Below are positions 1 to 10,235 of a DNA stretch of 64,000 nt, one piece after another; within the stretch, counting starts at the first letter, position 1, and each line of letters opens with the position of its first letter. Location of the stretch: assembly GCA_030704615.1 (NCBI GenBank), contig CM060731.1, positions 14,322,001-14,386,000 on the forward strand. The letters are read 5' to 3'. Below the pieces are notes generated by a model that was given only the letters and a program-made list of their open reading frames with translations, was not told where the DNA came from and did not search any database. A program made the position numbers and the translations under genes. Source of the DNA: Takakia lepidozioides. Its lineage: Eukaryota > Streptophyta > Takakiopsida > Takakiales > Takakiaceae.

Positions 1-2
1 GC

Positions 3-2000
3 CAAACGATCAAGAAGACAAATACTTGGTACAACCTAACAAGGGAGGTGTTTCTTGACTACTTGTACGCAGTGAGTTTCTCTACGGACTGCCATTCTTC
101 TTGAATTGTGGATATGTCATGTTTTTGCTTTGGTTTTGTTGTTCACGAGGGTTACATGGGTGTGTCACATCAAGAAATAGCAGAAGCGGGAGAACGAGCC
201 AAGCTGGAGTATTATGCCACTACAGATGGGGATGAGAGAACGGCAAACGGGGTGGAGGCAAAAATGAAGGCGGACATGGATACCTACAGGAAGAACGTGA
301 AGAGCGCGTTCGACAAACACATTCGAATCGCTGACCCCGGATTGGGAAAGGGGTTTCTGGAGCACGTTCGGATCCACTGGGACAAACCCACTAAGCCAGA
401 GATGACACAAAAAAAGCTCCACCGCCTTTCCGTTTCCATGGTTGACCCTGCTCAAAAAGTGAGGTGGAAATCTGGAACTTGGATCCGATCATCCGGGATA
501 CAAACAATTTCCCAAAACCAATGAAGGACGCTGAGACTGGGGTGGTGACACCTGTCAGCGACCGCGCATTTGATACTTGGTTGCACAAAACGACCTTCTG
601 GAGCCAGGTGAGACTGTAAAAACATTCTCACTGTTCCAGCAATGAGTACATGGTTTCTTATGATGAATAACTAAACATTTGGCGAATGGTTGTGCAGCTG
701 GAGAAGCGGGCAATTGATACTTTTGAGAAATCACTGCTGGACTATAAGATCACAATGACCACTCCGAGCATTAAGTTCCAGTCATACGTTCAGAAATGGA
801 GAAGAGAGTTGTGGAAGTATGAATTTTTCCGTGAGTTCGAGAAGGAAAGGAGCATTCTCTGCTTGCAGGACTTCGACCATCAGTATAACGGGGAGCAGGC
901 AATGAAACGAGTTCTGTACAGGTACTGCCTTTTATGGTGATGGTACTCCATTAAGATGTCGTTGACGACATCTTAAAACAAGCATTGTCTATGACGACAT
1001 CTTAAACAAGCATTGTCTATATTGCACATAGCAATTTTTTGGCACTAAACACAAAATTCCATGTATGAAGTGGGTCGATTTAAGGTGGCGTTGACGACAC
1101 CTTAAATCGGTGCCCTTTGGGCTCTTCAAAACTGGGTACACATGTGTTTCTTGTTCGTGTGCAGGTCTTCATTGTTTTGTTGTGCTTCCTGCAATTTAAG
1201 ATGTCATCAACAACATCTTAAAACAGGCATCATTTTCTAGTCCAGCAAGTCATTTTTCTTCAGACACAAAAAAAATACCATGTACGTAGTAGGGGTCGAT
1301 TTAAGATGGCGTTGACGACATCTTAATTGGCTGCTCTTTGGGCTCTCGGAAACAGTTCATGGCGGTTGACGACATCTTATTGGTGGCGGTTGACGACATC
1401 TTATTGGCTGCTTCTTTGGGCTCTCGGAAACAGTTCAGTTGAGCATGTCGGCTTTGTGTGGTTCTGTAGCTCTTCAATTTTTGTTCAAGTTCCCTGGAGT
1501 TTAGATGTCGTCAATGACATGTTAATGTACAGTCTGCAAATCTGCAGTCAACATGTAAGTTCTTGTGGTCTGTGGGAATATCTGCTCTTCAGGAGGAGGT
1601 ACACTTGTGTGGATGCAGGTACTTCACTTCGTTCTCTTCCAGATAAGGCTCTCAGTGAGATCCGGACTTCATTCGTGGATTGGGCGAACCCAGACGACGA
1701 CACCACTAGGTCACTACAGGAATTGTGAAGGAATGGGGTCAGGCTCATTACCGCGACTGGGGTGGTAACTTCGACTGCCCGCGGCAGTCCACTCCATGGG
1801 AGGAGAACGTCTTGAGGAATCAGAATGAGAATGCATATCCTTGGCACTCCGGACAGATGAGGATTTGTATGCTAGGTTCCTTTGCGCAACTGAGTAAGAA
1901 GGAGCCAGCAAAGACGGCCACCCCGCGGGTGGGAGAAGAAAAACAAAGGGAACCAGACTGCGGAGGTAGGTGGGTCTGCCGGTGCCGCGGCTGGCGTTGA
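3..2000 (+). pseudogene. ParB/DNA-methyltransferase-like family, copy 1 (decayed, truncated at both ends)
   Basis: Exons line up one by one with copies 2 and 3. Bases 3-71 end exon 3 (…TWYNLTREVFLDYLYA, then GTGAG donor). About 172-607 is exon 4 (EIAEAGERAKLEYY…IRIADPGLG…PEMTQKKLHRL), with a frameshift near 470. Bases 697-921 are exon 5 (LEKRAIDTFEKSLLDYKI…WRRELWKYEFFREF). About 1617-2000 is exon 6 with several stops and frameshifts. The exon 4 acceptor has AT where the other copies have AG, so it cannot splice normally. The ParB exon lies left of the window, and the methyltransferase exons are missing because homology stops near 2000, just before the inverted MULE. The intron between exons 5 and 6 holds the palindrome cluster listed separately. 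Function is inferred only from the better copies; this copy is not expected to make protein. Confidence 0.6.
951..1524. repeat. Palindrome cluster in intron 5 of copy 1
   Basis: Near-perfect short inverted repeats with a two-base centre. At 951-976 the 12-nt arm TTAAGATGTCGT and its complement flank the centre TG. Related palindromes sit at 1076-1109 (16-nt arms, one mismatch, start CGATTTAAGG), 1194-1221 (centre CA) and 1297-1328; a weaker one is at 1501-1524. Right half-sites (GACGACATCTTA) are tandemly repeated at 961-1015 and 1360-1404. The core CGTTGACG is the reverse complement of the core CGTCAACG found in copies 2 and 3. The arms (TTAAGATG…) are specific to this copy. Confidence 0.85.
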
Positions 2001-2189
2001 TTCTGGGTTTCACTTGTGAAAGCATTTGCATCCATTCCATTTATTTTCAAACGACTACACACAAGAAAAGAAATGCCACCACATTGCACAACATAATTGG
2101 AGACCTGCATTGGCACCAAATATATGAGGGACATCAGTTCAAGTTTCAACTCTTGTGAAATCCAATAATGGAATTTGCAGATGACAAAG

Positions 2190-3313
2190 TGAAGAGATGC
2201 TATGTGCTCCTATCCTGTTGCATAAGTTATTCACCTCGTTGAAACTCATGGTGGCCTGGTGAATGAAGATGTCGCATCTAGGATCACAAATCCATTCTGT
2301 TCAAGAAGATAAAATACAGATGCTTGCAGGGTATAAATTTTCCTATCTTTCCCAAACTTGTTTGTAAGCATGCCAACAAAATTATGACAGGTGCAGTTGG
2401 GGAAATTTGAAACTGTGATGTCGTACACCGGTCGTGCATAGCGGATGTGGATAGGTCATCATAGTGTAGATTCATCCATACCCGGGATGTGGAACTTCCG
2501 TAGTGCCTATAAAACGACCTGAAGTCATTCGAGCGGATTCCACCTTGCCGAAATGCTCGGCAGTCGGAGGGAAACAATGAACCAACTTCCCATTTCGTTT
2601 TGTTGGCCATGCATCAGCGTTGTGGGGTGGCACTCCAGAACTTGCTGAATTAGAAGCACTTGCATGTACAGAGGGGGCTCGCTGAAGGGAGAAGCTTGCC
2701 TCCTCCAACATTGGCACTCTCGTGAGTTGTGAGATGTGTCCCCACCTTCACAGGCCAACGCTTGGTGGAGGAGGCTTCATGACAACCGATGGTCAACATC
2801 CCACGCACGCACCTACCACAGTCGTCAGGGCAGAACCAAAATTTGTGGTTCTTTGCCTCGGCTTGCCCGTAAGGCAAGAACAAACCAGTGAAGGTTGGAG
2901 TCGAAGTGCGGACCTTGCCTAGGGATATGGAGGACTTGCATTTCTCACGATTGGTTGCTCTGATTGCCGTGCACTTCACTGAAGACCCAGCAGTGGTGCA
3001 TTCTATGTGCCAGACTTCGTCGGGGCACATGGACTCCACCATAGGGGGGAGCACGTTCGCCTCCTGCCCCATTGCATTCACTGTGGGAGATGGCTGCCTT
3101 TGGCTTTGTGACAAAGGATCGTCCACACTGGATATGCCGGAAACGAACCTCTGATGAAATGGAACACAGCGCATGGAGAAGTTGTCCATGTCCGGCCTGT
3201 GGGAGTCCACATCCGACCCAGGAGGGGTGTTCAATTTCCGTTTACAAGACCCGAATTTCTCCTCACCCTCTAACTTTGGACACCAGTGGAGCTCCTTCCG
3301 CACACATGCTGAC
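2190..3313 (-). pseudogene. Mutator-like transposase, C-terminal part (split MULE)
   Basis: On the minus strand this matches the C-terminal half of the better MULE at 37846-41360. Shared pieces include KLEGEEKFGSCKRKLNTPPGSD, ESMCPDEVWHIE, KNHKFWFCPDDCGRCV and, near 2310-2430, a SWIM zinc finger (NFPNCTCHNF… with the CxC half intact). The frame breaks near 2650-2720 and again near 2430-2480, so it is a pseudogene. It is interrupted at 3313 by the 5' LTR of the gypsy element. The missing middle resumes at 10236 with the same reading direction, which shows that the two parts were one element before insertion. Confidence 0.75.
3309..3313 (+). other. Target-site duplication CTGAC (left)
   Basis: CTGAC lies immediately before the 5' LTR and again immediately after the 3' LTR (10236-10240). 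A 5-bp duplication is usual for Ty3/gypsy integration. Removing the element and one CTGAC rejoins the MULE reading frame (…KIARAVS… onward), which independently confirms the boundaries. Confidence 0.92.
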
Positions 3314-4036
3314 TGTCGCGGCCCTTTGCCTTGAGGGCAGGGGGGGTCGAGACACATGAGGGGCTGCCCCTGTGGTGGGCAGCGGCAGCGATAGGATATG
3401 GGGGGGTGCTGAAGCACCCTTGAGTGCCCAAGGCACTCAGGAGGCGGAGGCGCTCACTAGGTGGAGCCCCGCACACCGGGTTGCGGTGGGGTGGCTCCAC
3501 AAGGGGTGGTGGTAGCTTAGCGGACTTAGTGGGGGTGGCATAGGACTCACCATGGGGGCGGAGACCTCGTGGTGGGAGTCGTGGGGAGTCTTGGGACTCA
3601 TCACGGTCCATAGGGGCCGTGGTGAGTGGGCCAAGACTCACCGCGACTCATCACCGGGAGTCGAGGGTTTTCGTGGTGGTTCGCCAAATGGCATGGCTGG
3701 TTGTGAAACCCCCGCGGACAGCTACAGAAGTATATATAGGGAGTAGTACCCCGAGAACGGGCAAGCCCGTTGGTGACCAAAGACTAGTGAGTAAGCGAGC
3801 GAGCCACAAAGCGACCAAAGAGTGGGCAGCTGTTCCAGACTGCCAACTACCAAAGGGAATTCCCGCTGGTTCCAATCGGTGGAGGATTCTTTGGGAGAAC
3901 AAAGGGGGACCGTTATGCCCGGGTGAGCAGCCGAAGCTCCAAGTTGGCCCCGGCGGCCAGGTTGGGGTCAGTCAGCGCGCATCAAAGCGAGTAACTATGA
4001 CTTGAGGGGGAGCTTACCGAAGTGAGGTGCGCGACA
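3314..4036 (+). repeat. 5' LTR
   Basis: A 723-bp direct repeat of 9489-10235, bounded by TG…CA. It contains a TATA-like promoter and GC-rich U3 sequence with several short inverted repeats (for example around GGGACTCATCACGG). Compared with the 3' LTR it lacks a second copy of the short motif AGTAAGCGAGCGAGCC. Confidence 0.93.
3731..3740 (+). promoter_or_regulatory. LTR TATA box
   Basis: TATATATAGG lies about 300 bp before the LTR end, in the position expected for the U3 core promoter. The same TATATATA occurs in the 3' LTR at 9913-9920. Confidence 0.7.
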
Positions 4037-4038
4037 CT

Positions 4039-4050
4039 TGGTATCAGAGC
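4039..4050 (+). other. Primer-binding site (initiator Met-tRNA type)
   Basis: TGGTATCAGAGC starts two bases after the 5' LTR. It is complementary to the 3' end of plant initiator methionine tRNA and is the usual minus-strand primer site of plant LTR retrotransposons. Confidence 0.9.
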
Positions 4051-4089
4051 AGAGTTCAATACGCGATCGTCCTTGGGATTGGCCTCATC

Positions 4090-5160
4090 ATGGGTCGGGC
4101 AAGCCGAAGCGAAAGCGGAACGGCCCAAAAGATGATGATCCTGGTGAGCCCGATGGGGGCGACGTGTCACCGAGGCGGCCGTTTGAGGAAACGATCCATG
4201 TTTCCGATAACGAGGCCGCTCAAGAGCGGGAGGAATCCGAGGAGTCGGAGCCCGAGGAATCCTTGAGAGCTCCGACAAACCAAGAGATGCCTCCCATGCC
4301 GGCAGCCTTTTGGGAAGGGTTGTTGGCGCAGTTTGGCGGGACGTTGAAAGACGTGTTGAAGGCGGCTAATGCCACTTCCACTAAGGCAAAGTTTAAGGTG
4401 AAGCCTAAGGAACCCGGCACCTTCGAGGGCATCCGAAATCGGAAGGCACTCAACACCTGCTCCTGGAGCTAGAGCAGTACTTCCGGGGCCAAGTTGAGTG
4501 ACGAGGATCGGGTGGAAGTGGCTCCCACCTATTGAGGGGCTATGCTCAACAATGGTGGCAGAAATGCCTTCACGACCGAGGTCCAAGCCCGGAAACCTTG
4601 AACTGGAGTGGGTTCAAGGAATTGATGAAGAGACAGTTTGTGCCCTCAACGCGTCCTGGCTTGCCCGGGACAAGATGAGGAATTTGAAGCAAATAGATGA
4701 CATTCGGGGGTATGTCCAGGCTTTCAATGTGGTGTTGCTCGAAGTCGCGGACATGGCAGAACCAGAAATGGTCTTCAACTTTGTGGCGGGACTGGCCCAT
4801 GGGCAAGGGCGAAGTTGGAGGAGAAGCCACCCAAAACTTTGAACGAGCAATTGAGAGGGCTGAATGTTTCTCGGATGTCCCTAAGGGTGAGAGACAAGGC
4901 CGTACGGAGCTGAACCACAAGAAGACCCGGCGGGAAGGTGAGACTCCTTCCGACCGGAAAAGAAGTGGGATAGGCCACGCGGCGACAATGGCACGTGGAA
5001 ATCGAAGGGAGGGGCCTTCACACGTCAAGGCGGCACCCGGTGCTTCGAAAGGAAAAGCAGGTGGAGCGGCTTATGGCGGACAGAAGGCGACCTTTGATGG
5101 AGTGTGTTTCAATTGCGGGGAGCCCGGGCACATGGCCAAGAAGTGCATAATATCCGAACT
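4090..5160 (+). pseudogene. gag remnant with CCHC zinc knuckle
   Basis: Three overlapping frames together cover a gag-like protein: an acidic N-terminus (EESEESEPEES), a capsid-like region with FEGIRN… and QIDDIRGYVQAFN, and a nucleocapsid zinc knuckle (CFNCGEPGHMAKKC) at 5105-5146. Frameshifts occur near 4460 and 4800. The knuckle would bind genomic RNA during particle assembly in an intact element. Confidence 0.8.
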
Positions 5161-5244
5161 AACGTGTCGTGTTGGTGGACACAGGAGGTCGCACTATAAT
5201 ATCCGAACTAACGTGTCGTTTTGGTGGACACAGGAGGTCGCACT
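5147..5244 (+). repeat. 49-bp tandem duplication over the protease active site
   Basis: Two adjacent 49-bp units (5147-5195, 5196-5244) differ at about one base. Each contains the aspartic-protease signature LVDTG (codons starting at 5172 and 5221). Because 49 is not a multiple of three, the second copy is out of frame with the first. Confidence 0.85.
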
Positions 5245-5477
5245 CCTTCATGACGCAGGGCCGGCAGAAGGCGCGAAAGTTGGGACTCCGAACAAGTGAC
5301 ATAGGGGGCCTCTATGAGGGGCGTTCTGCCAAAGGAGAACCACAGTTTGGAGACCAAGGTTAGCGTTTGATGTTCCTCCTTCAACTGGGGAGTTGGGGGA
5401 CGTGAAAACTCACCATCTGGCGAGATTGATGGAGTGGAGATCTCATTTTGGGGATGACCTTTTGAAGAAATCCGGAG

Positions 5478-5546
5478 CGGGGCGGGCGGGGGTTTGGGTG
5501 GGGGAGGGGGGCAAATCGGGGGGGGGACGGGGGGGGGGGGGGGGGG
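5478..5546 (+). repeat. G-rich tract
   Basis: Nearly unbroken guanine runs, including a run of about 20 G, lie between the protease and reverse transcriptase regions. The tract could form G-quadruplex DNA or RNA. It interrupts any reading frame, so it is likely an expansion after the element died, or an assembly-sensitive simple repeat. Confidence 0.8.
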
Positions 5547-5889
5547 TCATAGATGGCCGCAGAGAGTAGCACTCTGCCATGTGGGAATGGTGGCGAGGTC
5601 TTAAGGGGTTGTCGGGAAACGCCCAAATCGGTGGGAGGTGGCGAATAAACCTTATGTCAGAAGGGAGTGGTCCGTGGAGGAGGCACACGAGCCCCAGTTT
5701 TTGCTCTACATTAGAGAAGTGAAGGGAGAAGGCGAGGGGAGCGAGCCCAGATTGGATCAAGGGATTTTGGAGGAAATACCAGGATGTGATGCCGGAGGAT
5801 TTGACCAAGCGCTTGCCACCACGAAGAGGAGTTGACCACAAGATGAGGTGATACCGGGATCGGAAAACCGCCTGCCAAGGCACCCTACC

Positions 5890-7130
5890 GGTTGAGCCAC
5901 AGGGAGTTGGTCGAGCTGAAGACTCAGCTCAAGGATCTAATGTCAAAAGGGTATATCGGCCGAGTAAGTCACCTTACGGAGCCCCGGTGCTATTCGCAGA
6001 CAAGAGGATGGGACGCTGCGGATGTGTGTCGATTACAGGGCTTGAATAAGGTGACTATTAAAAACCGGTACCCTTTGCCAAGGATCGACGACCTCTTTCG
6101 ATCGGTTGCAGGAGCGAAGTATTTCAGCCGGATCGACTTGCGCTCCGGCTATCATCAAATTCGGGTGGCGGAAGGAGATGAGGAGAAAGACCGCGTGCAG
6201 GACAAGGTATGGTTCATATGAGTTCTTGGTGATGCCTTTTGGGCTCACCAATGCACCTGCAACCTTTAGAACGCTGATGAACAGCCTTTTTCAGGATGGA
6301 GTGGTGGGACGACTTTGTGATCGTGTACATCGACGACATCTTGGTGTACTCGAAAACCAAAGGAGGAGCACCTGGAGCACCTCAAAGGGTGTTCCAAAAG
6401 TTGCAGGAAGGGAAGCTGTATGCAAAGCTTCAAAGTGCGAATTGGGGTCACAAAAGTGGCGTTCCTGGGGCATGTGATTTACACAGGATGGGGTCAAAAT
6501 GGATGACAGAAAGGTGAGGGCAATCTTGGACTGGGAGCTCCGACTTCGGTTCCGGGGAGTGCGATCCTTCCTAGGACTCGCCTCCTATTACCGGAAGTAT
6601 GTGAGAAATTTCGCCAAGATCGCGCGGGGGCCGTTGTCGGACCTTCTGTGTAAATCCAAAGTCTGGGCATGGAACACTTTTGTGGCAAAGCTTTGGCTGA
6701 ATTGAAGCAGCGGATGCGGAAGCTCCAGTCTTGAAAATCCCGGAGTTCGATCGTCCATTTGAGATTCATACAGATGCGTCGGACTTCGCGATTGGGGGTT
6801 GTACTGTATGCAAGATGGACGTCCAGTGGCTTACGAAAGTAAGAAAGAAACTGAATGAAGTGGAGCGGGTGGCCGACACACGAGAAAGAGATGAAGGCGG
6901 TGGTGCATTGCCTTGAGCTTTGGCGCCACTATGTGGTTCCAACCCAGTGAAGGTGTTCACGGACAATGTCAACGTGAAGTATTTTGCCACGCAGCCCAAG
7001 TTGTCCCCAAAACAACTTAGGTGGCAAGATACTTTGGCGGTGTTCGACGTGGATATCCAGTATAAACCGGGACGGGACAATGTGGTGGCCGATGCTTTAA
7101 GTAGAAAGCAGCAGCTTTGTTGGTGTATAG
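5890..7130 (+). pseudogene. pol remnant: reverse transcriptase and RNase H
   Basis: Reverse transcriptase motifs appear in order: [53 protein letters not shown] and the catalytic YIDD box at 6326-6337 ([14 protein letters not shown]). The RNase H region follows with FEIHTDASDFAIGG (about 6763) and IQYKPGRDNVVADALSR (about 7050). Frameshifts near 6190, 6290, 6420 and 6690 split the domain over several frames. An intact version would copy the element RNA into DNA. Confidence 0.88.
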
Positions 7131-7233
7131 GGGCGAGACGGCGCTCCAAAGGAAGATCGGAAGGCTTGCCAGAAGGATGAGCTGTGGCAAAGTCGTGATG
7201 CAAGACTGAGATGGGATTAAATCGCAGTTCCAT

Positions 7234-8100
7234 TTGCAAAATAGACTGCTCCGGTATAAGCAAAAGCGCCTCTACGTGCTGAAGGGAGGGATCAGAGATA
7301 GTCTCTTGAGAGAATGCCATGATGGCCCGCTTGCGAGCCACGGCGGAGCCAAGCGCACTGCGGCACTCTTGAAGAAAGAGTATTTCTGGCCCAAACTGAG
7401 GGAGGAGGCAGAGGAGTATGTCAAGACATGCACCACATGCCAACAAAACCGGAGCGAGTACAAAAGCAAGCGGGGCTATTATTACAACCCTTGCGATTCC
7501 AGAGGGGACTTGGGAAAGCGTCTCGATGGATTTCATGACTGCTATGCCACTGTCAAAAAGATTGATGCAATCATGGTGGTGGTGGATAGGTTCAGTAAAA
7601 TGGGCCATTTCATCCCCACCAAGGAGACGGCGCAAAGCGCAGGAGACAGGGCGACTTTCTTCGCACGTCTAAAGCATCATGGAGTCCCGAAAGGATATTG
7701 TCTCAGACCGCGATCCAAAGTTTACGAGTAAATTTTGGAGGACACTTTGGAAGAAGATGGGGACGAGGCTGAAGATGAGCACCGCCTTCCGACTACGACC
7801 GACGGCCAAACAGAAAGAGTGAATTCCGTAGTGAAGCAGATCTTGCGGAATTACGTGTCGGCAGACCAAACAGACTGGGTGGAACACTTAGACGCGGCAG
7901 AGTTCTGTTATAATAACACAGAACACTCCGCAACGGGAGTTTCCCCTTTCGTATTGGTCTATGGAAAAGCACATCTGGTGCCGACAAGTTGGACCGCCCA
8001 GACGTTGAGAACCGGCAGTAGCGGCAGTACTGGAAGAACGCAAGCGTTTGTTGAAGCTCGCAAAGTACAACATTGCCAAAGCTAGGAAACGGTATGAAAG
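7234..8100 (+). pseudogene. pol remnant: integrase
   Basis: The HHCC zinc domain is visible at about 7310-7450 (ECHDGPLASHGGAKRT… TCTTCQQN). The core follows with VVDRFSKMGHFIP and a region with TDGQTERVN and ILRNYVSADQTDWVEHLDAAEFCYNN. Frameshifts near 7480, 7730 and 8000 and an internal loss around the second catalytic aspartate make it non-functional. Confidence 0.85.
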
Positions 8101-8155
8101 GCAGGCGAATCGGAAGCGGAGGGAAGTGAAGTTTGAGGCAGGCACGGAGGTCTAG

Positions 8156-8590
8156 TTGAACATCAAGAATTTCCGACTACCTCCGGAAGTGAGTCCGAAG
8201 TTCGTACCTCCGTATGCGGGACCCTTTCGCATTCGGAAGGTTATGAATGAGGATGTGTATGAATTGGAGCTGCCGGCAAACAGCAAGGTGCACCCAGTAT
8301 TCCATGTCTCCCTTTTGAAGCCTTACTTCAAAGATGAAGCGCGTCGAATCGGCATCAAGTGTTGCGTCCGCCACCTATGCTGTTGGATCATGAAAATGAA
8401 CCTGAGTACGAGGTGGAGGCAATACTTAAGTCGAGGAGGTTCAGGAACCGAGAAACGGAGTATCTCGTCAATGGAAGGGCTATCATCATGTGGAGGCATC
8501 TTGGGTGCGTGCCTCGGAAATGGGAAACGCATCCAGAGGCGGTCGCAGCTTTCGAAGGGCGACCTCAAAAGTGGAAGAAGCGTTGATGGG
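8156..8590 (+). pseudogene. pol C-terminus with chromodomain
   Basis: The integrase C-terminal module (YAGPFRIRKVMNEDVYELELP…HPVFHVSLLKPY) is followed, after a frameshift near 8350, by a chromodomain (PEYEVEAILKSRRFRNRETEYLV…). In chromoviruses this domain reads histone marks and guides integration. Its presence places the element in the chromovirus branch of Ty3/gypsy. Confidence 0.85.
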
Positions 8591-8593
8591 GAC

Positions 8594-9488
8594 ATCAACC
8601 TTGGAGCGTGGGGGAGGAAATGCATGCTTAGCCCGGCTTAGCTAGCTTAGGAATCCGATTGCAAAAACTTGTATTGTACAAAAACGTGCTATAAATGAAA
8701 TGGATTCCAAATGTTGTGCGTCCTATTTTGTTTGGAATGGTGATGCATGGTGGTGGCTAGTGTGTAGAATGCATGCTAGCTTATAAAAGTGGGAGAGGTA
8801 AATTGGGTTAATCGTGTGTTTGCGTAGTGCCGAAATCGGGTGACCCCCATCGAGGGGCAAAGAAACTTGCGCCTTCTTTGGGAGTTCACGTGCTAGTGCG
8901 CACCTGGCGCGTGCGCGTACTATAACTGCGCTACCGAGGGGGTTGCCTTGTAGTGCGGGCTAACGCGGGAAGCCACATGCTCCGTTCACGTACTATAATC
9001 GTGTAGCCTCGGGACGAAGTCGTAGTGCGGCTTCGGCGTGTTCCCGTACCTCAGGCCAGCATTCCAAGGCGGACCCAATTGTAGTGATTGGGGCGCACGG
9101 TTGGTTCAAGGTATTCCTAGTCAAAGAGGGTTCCATGTGAACCCTTGCTCAAGGTGATGCCAAAGCGGCATCATGAGCGGTCGCAAGCAATATTGTTGCA
9201 GTAGTAAGGCGATTCGATCCTCGGGGAGGATCGTTCCTTGGCCTTGAAGTAGGCCAAGAAGAGTGCACTGGGAGGAGCTGGAGAGGCTCCACCCTTGGCC
9301 GGGACTTGGAAGAAGTCGGCCGAACTAGCTAGTGGGAGAGTAGAGTCAAGTGTGGGGTTTGGTTCTTTGCCATGGGACGCCATGGTGCGGAAACAAACTC
9401 CTTGATGTGGGACGCCACAACTTGGATGTTCGTTTCTACAAAATGGACAAGTCGATGAGGATTTCGACTCCCTGTTGGTAGGGGTGTG
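8594..9488 (+). other. Retrotransposon 3' non-coding region
   Basis: About 0.9 kb between the chromodomain and the 3' LTR with no supportable gene. Around 8880-9040 there is a loose repeat of GTACTATAA…GCG-type segments, each followed by GTAGTGCGG. A purine-rich stretch just before 9489 (GGTAGGGGTGTG) is the likely polypurine primer for plus-strand synthesis. Confidence 0.5.
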
Positions 9489-10235
9489 TGTCGCGGCCCT
9501 TTGCCTTGAGGGCAGGGGGGGGTCGGGACACATGAGGGGCTGCCCCTGTGGTGGGGGCAGCGGCAGCGATAGGTATGGGGGGGGCTGAAGCACCCTTGAG
9601 TGCCCAAGGCACTCAAGGAGGCGGAGGCGCTCACTAGGTGGAGCCCCGCACACCGGGTTGCGGTGGGGGTGGCTCCACAAGGGGTGGTGGTAGCTTAGCG
9701 AGACTTAGTGGGGATGACATAGGACTCACCATGGAGGCGGAGACCTTGTGGTGGGAGTCGTGGGGAGTCTTGGGACTCATCACGGTCCATAGGGGCCGTG
9801 GTGAGTGGGCCAAGACTCACCGCGACTCATCACCGGGAGTCGAGGGTTTTCGTGGTGATTCGCCATAAAATGGCATGGCTGGTTGTGAAACCCCCGTGGA
9901 CAGCTACAGAAGTATATATAGGGAGTAGTAACCCCAAGAACGGTGCAAGCCCGTTGGGACCAAAGACTAGTGAGTAAGCGAGCGAGCCAGTAAGCGAGCG
10001 AGCCGGAAAACGACCAAAGAGTGGGAAGCTGTTCCGGACTGCCAACTACCAAAGGGAATTCCTGCTGGTTCCAAATCGGTGGAGGGTTCTTTGGGAGAAC
10101 AAAGGGGGACCGTTATGCCCCGGTGAGCAGCGGAAGCTCCAAGTTGGCCCGGCGGCCAGGTTGGGAGTCAGGCGCGCGCATCAAAGCGAGTAACTATGAC
10201 TTGAGGGGGAGCTTACCGAAGTGAGGTGCGCGACA
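9489..10235 (+). repeat. 3' LTR
   Basis: A 747-bp copy of the 5' LTR with the same TG…CA ends. It carries a duplicated AGTAAGCGAGCGAGCC segment near 9970-10000 that the 5' LTR has once. It is followed directly by the right CTGAC duplication at 10236-10240. Confidence 0.93.

Larger units (their letters stand above)
3314..10235 (+). mobile_element. Chromodomain Ty3/gypsy LTR retrotransposon
   Basis: A 6.9-kb element with two LTRs (3314-4036 and 9489-10235) that start TGTCGCGG and end GCGCGACA. It has a primer-binding site directly after the 5' LTR and a CTGAC target duplication. The order gag, protease, reverse transcriptase, RNase H, integrase, chromodomain is typical of plant chromoviruses (Metaviridae). 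All coding modules carry frameshifts or stops, and the LTRs differ by small indels and substitutions, so it is an old, inactive copy. It is inserted inside a MULE transposase gene of opposite orientation. Confidence 0.93.

Noticed and set aside
3270-3641. Minus-strand open frames in the LTR (Pro/Ser-rich), repeated at 9171-9680
   Set aside because: They are antisense to GC-rich LTR sequence and differ between the LTRs only through indels; no coding signal.
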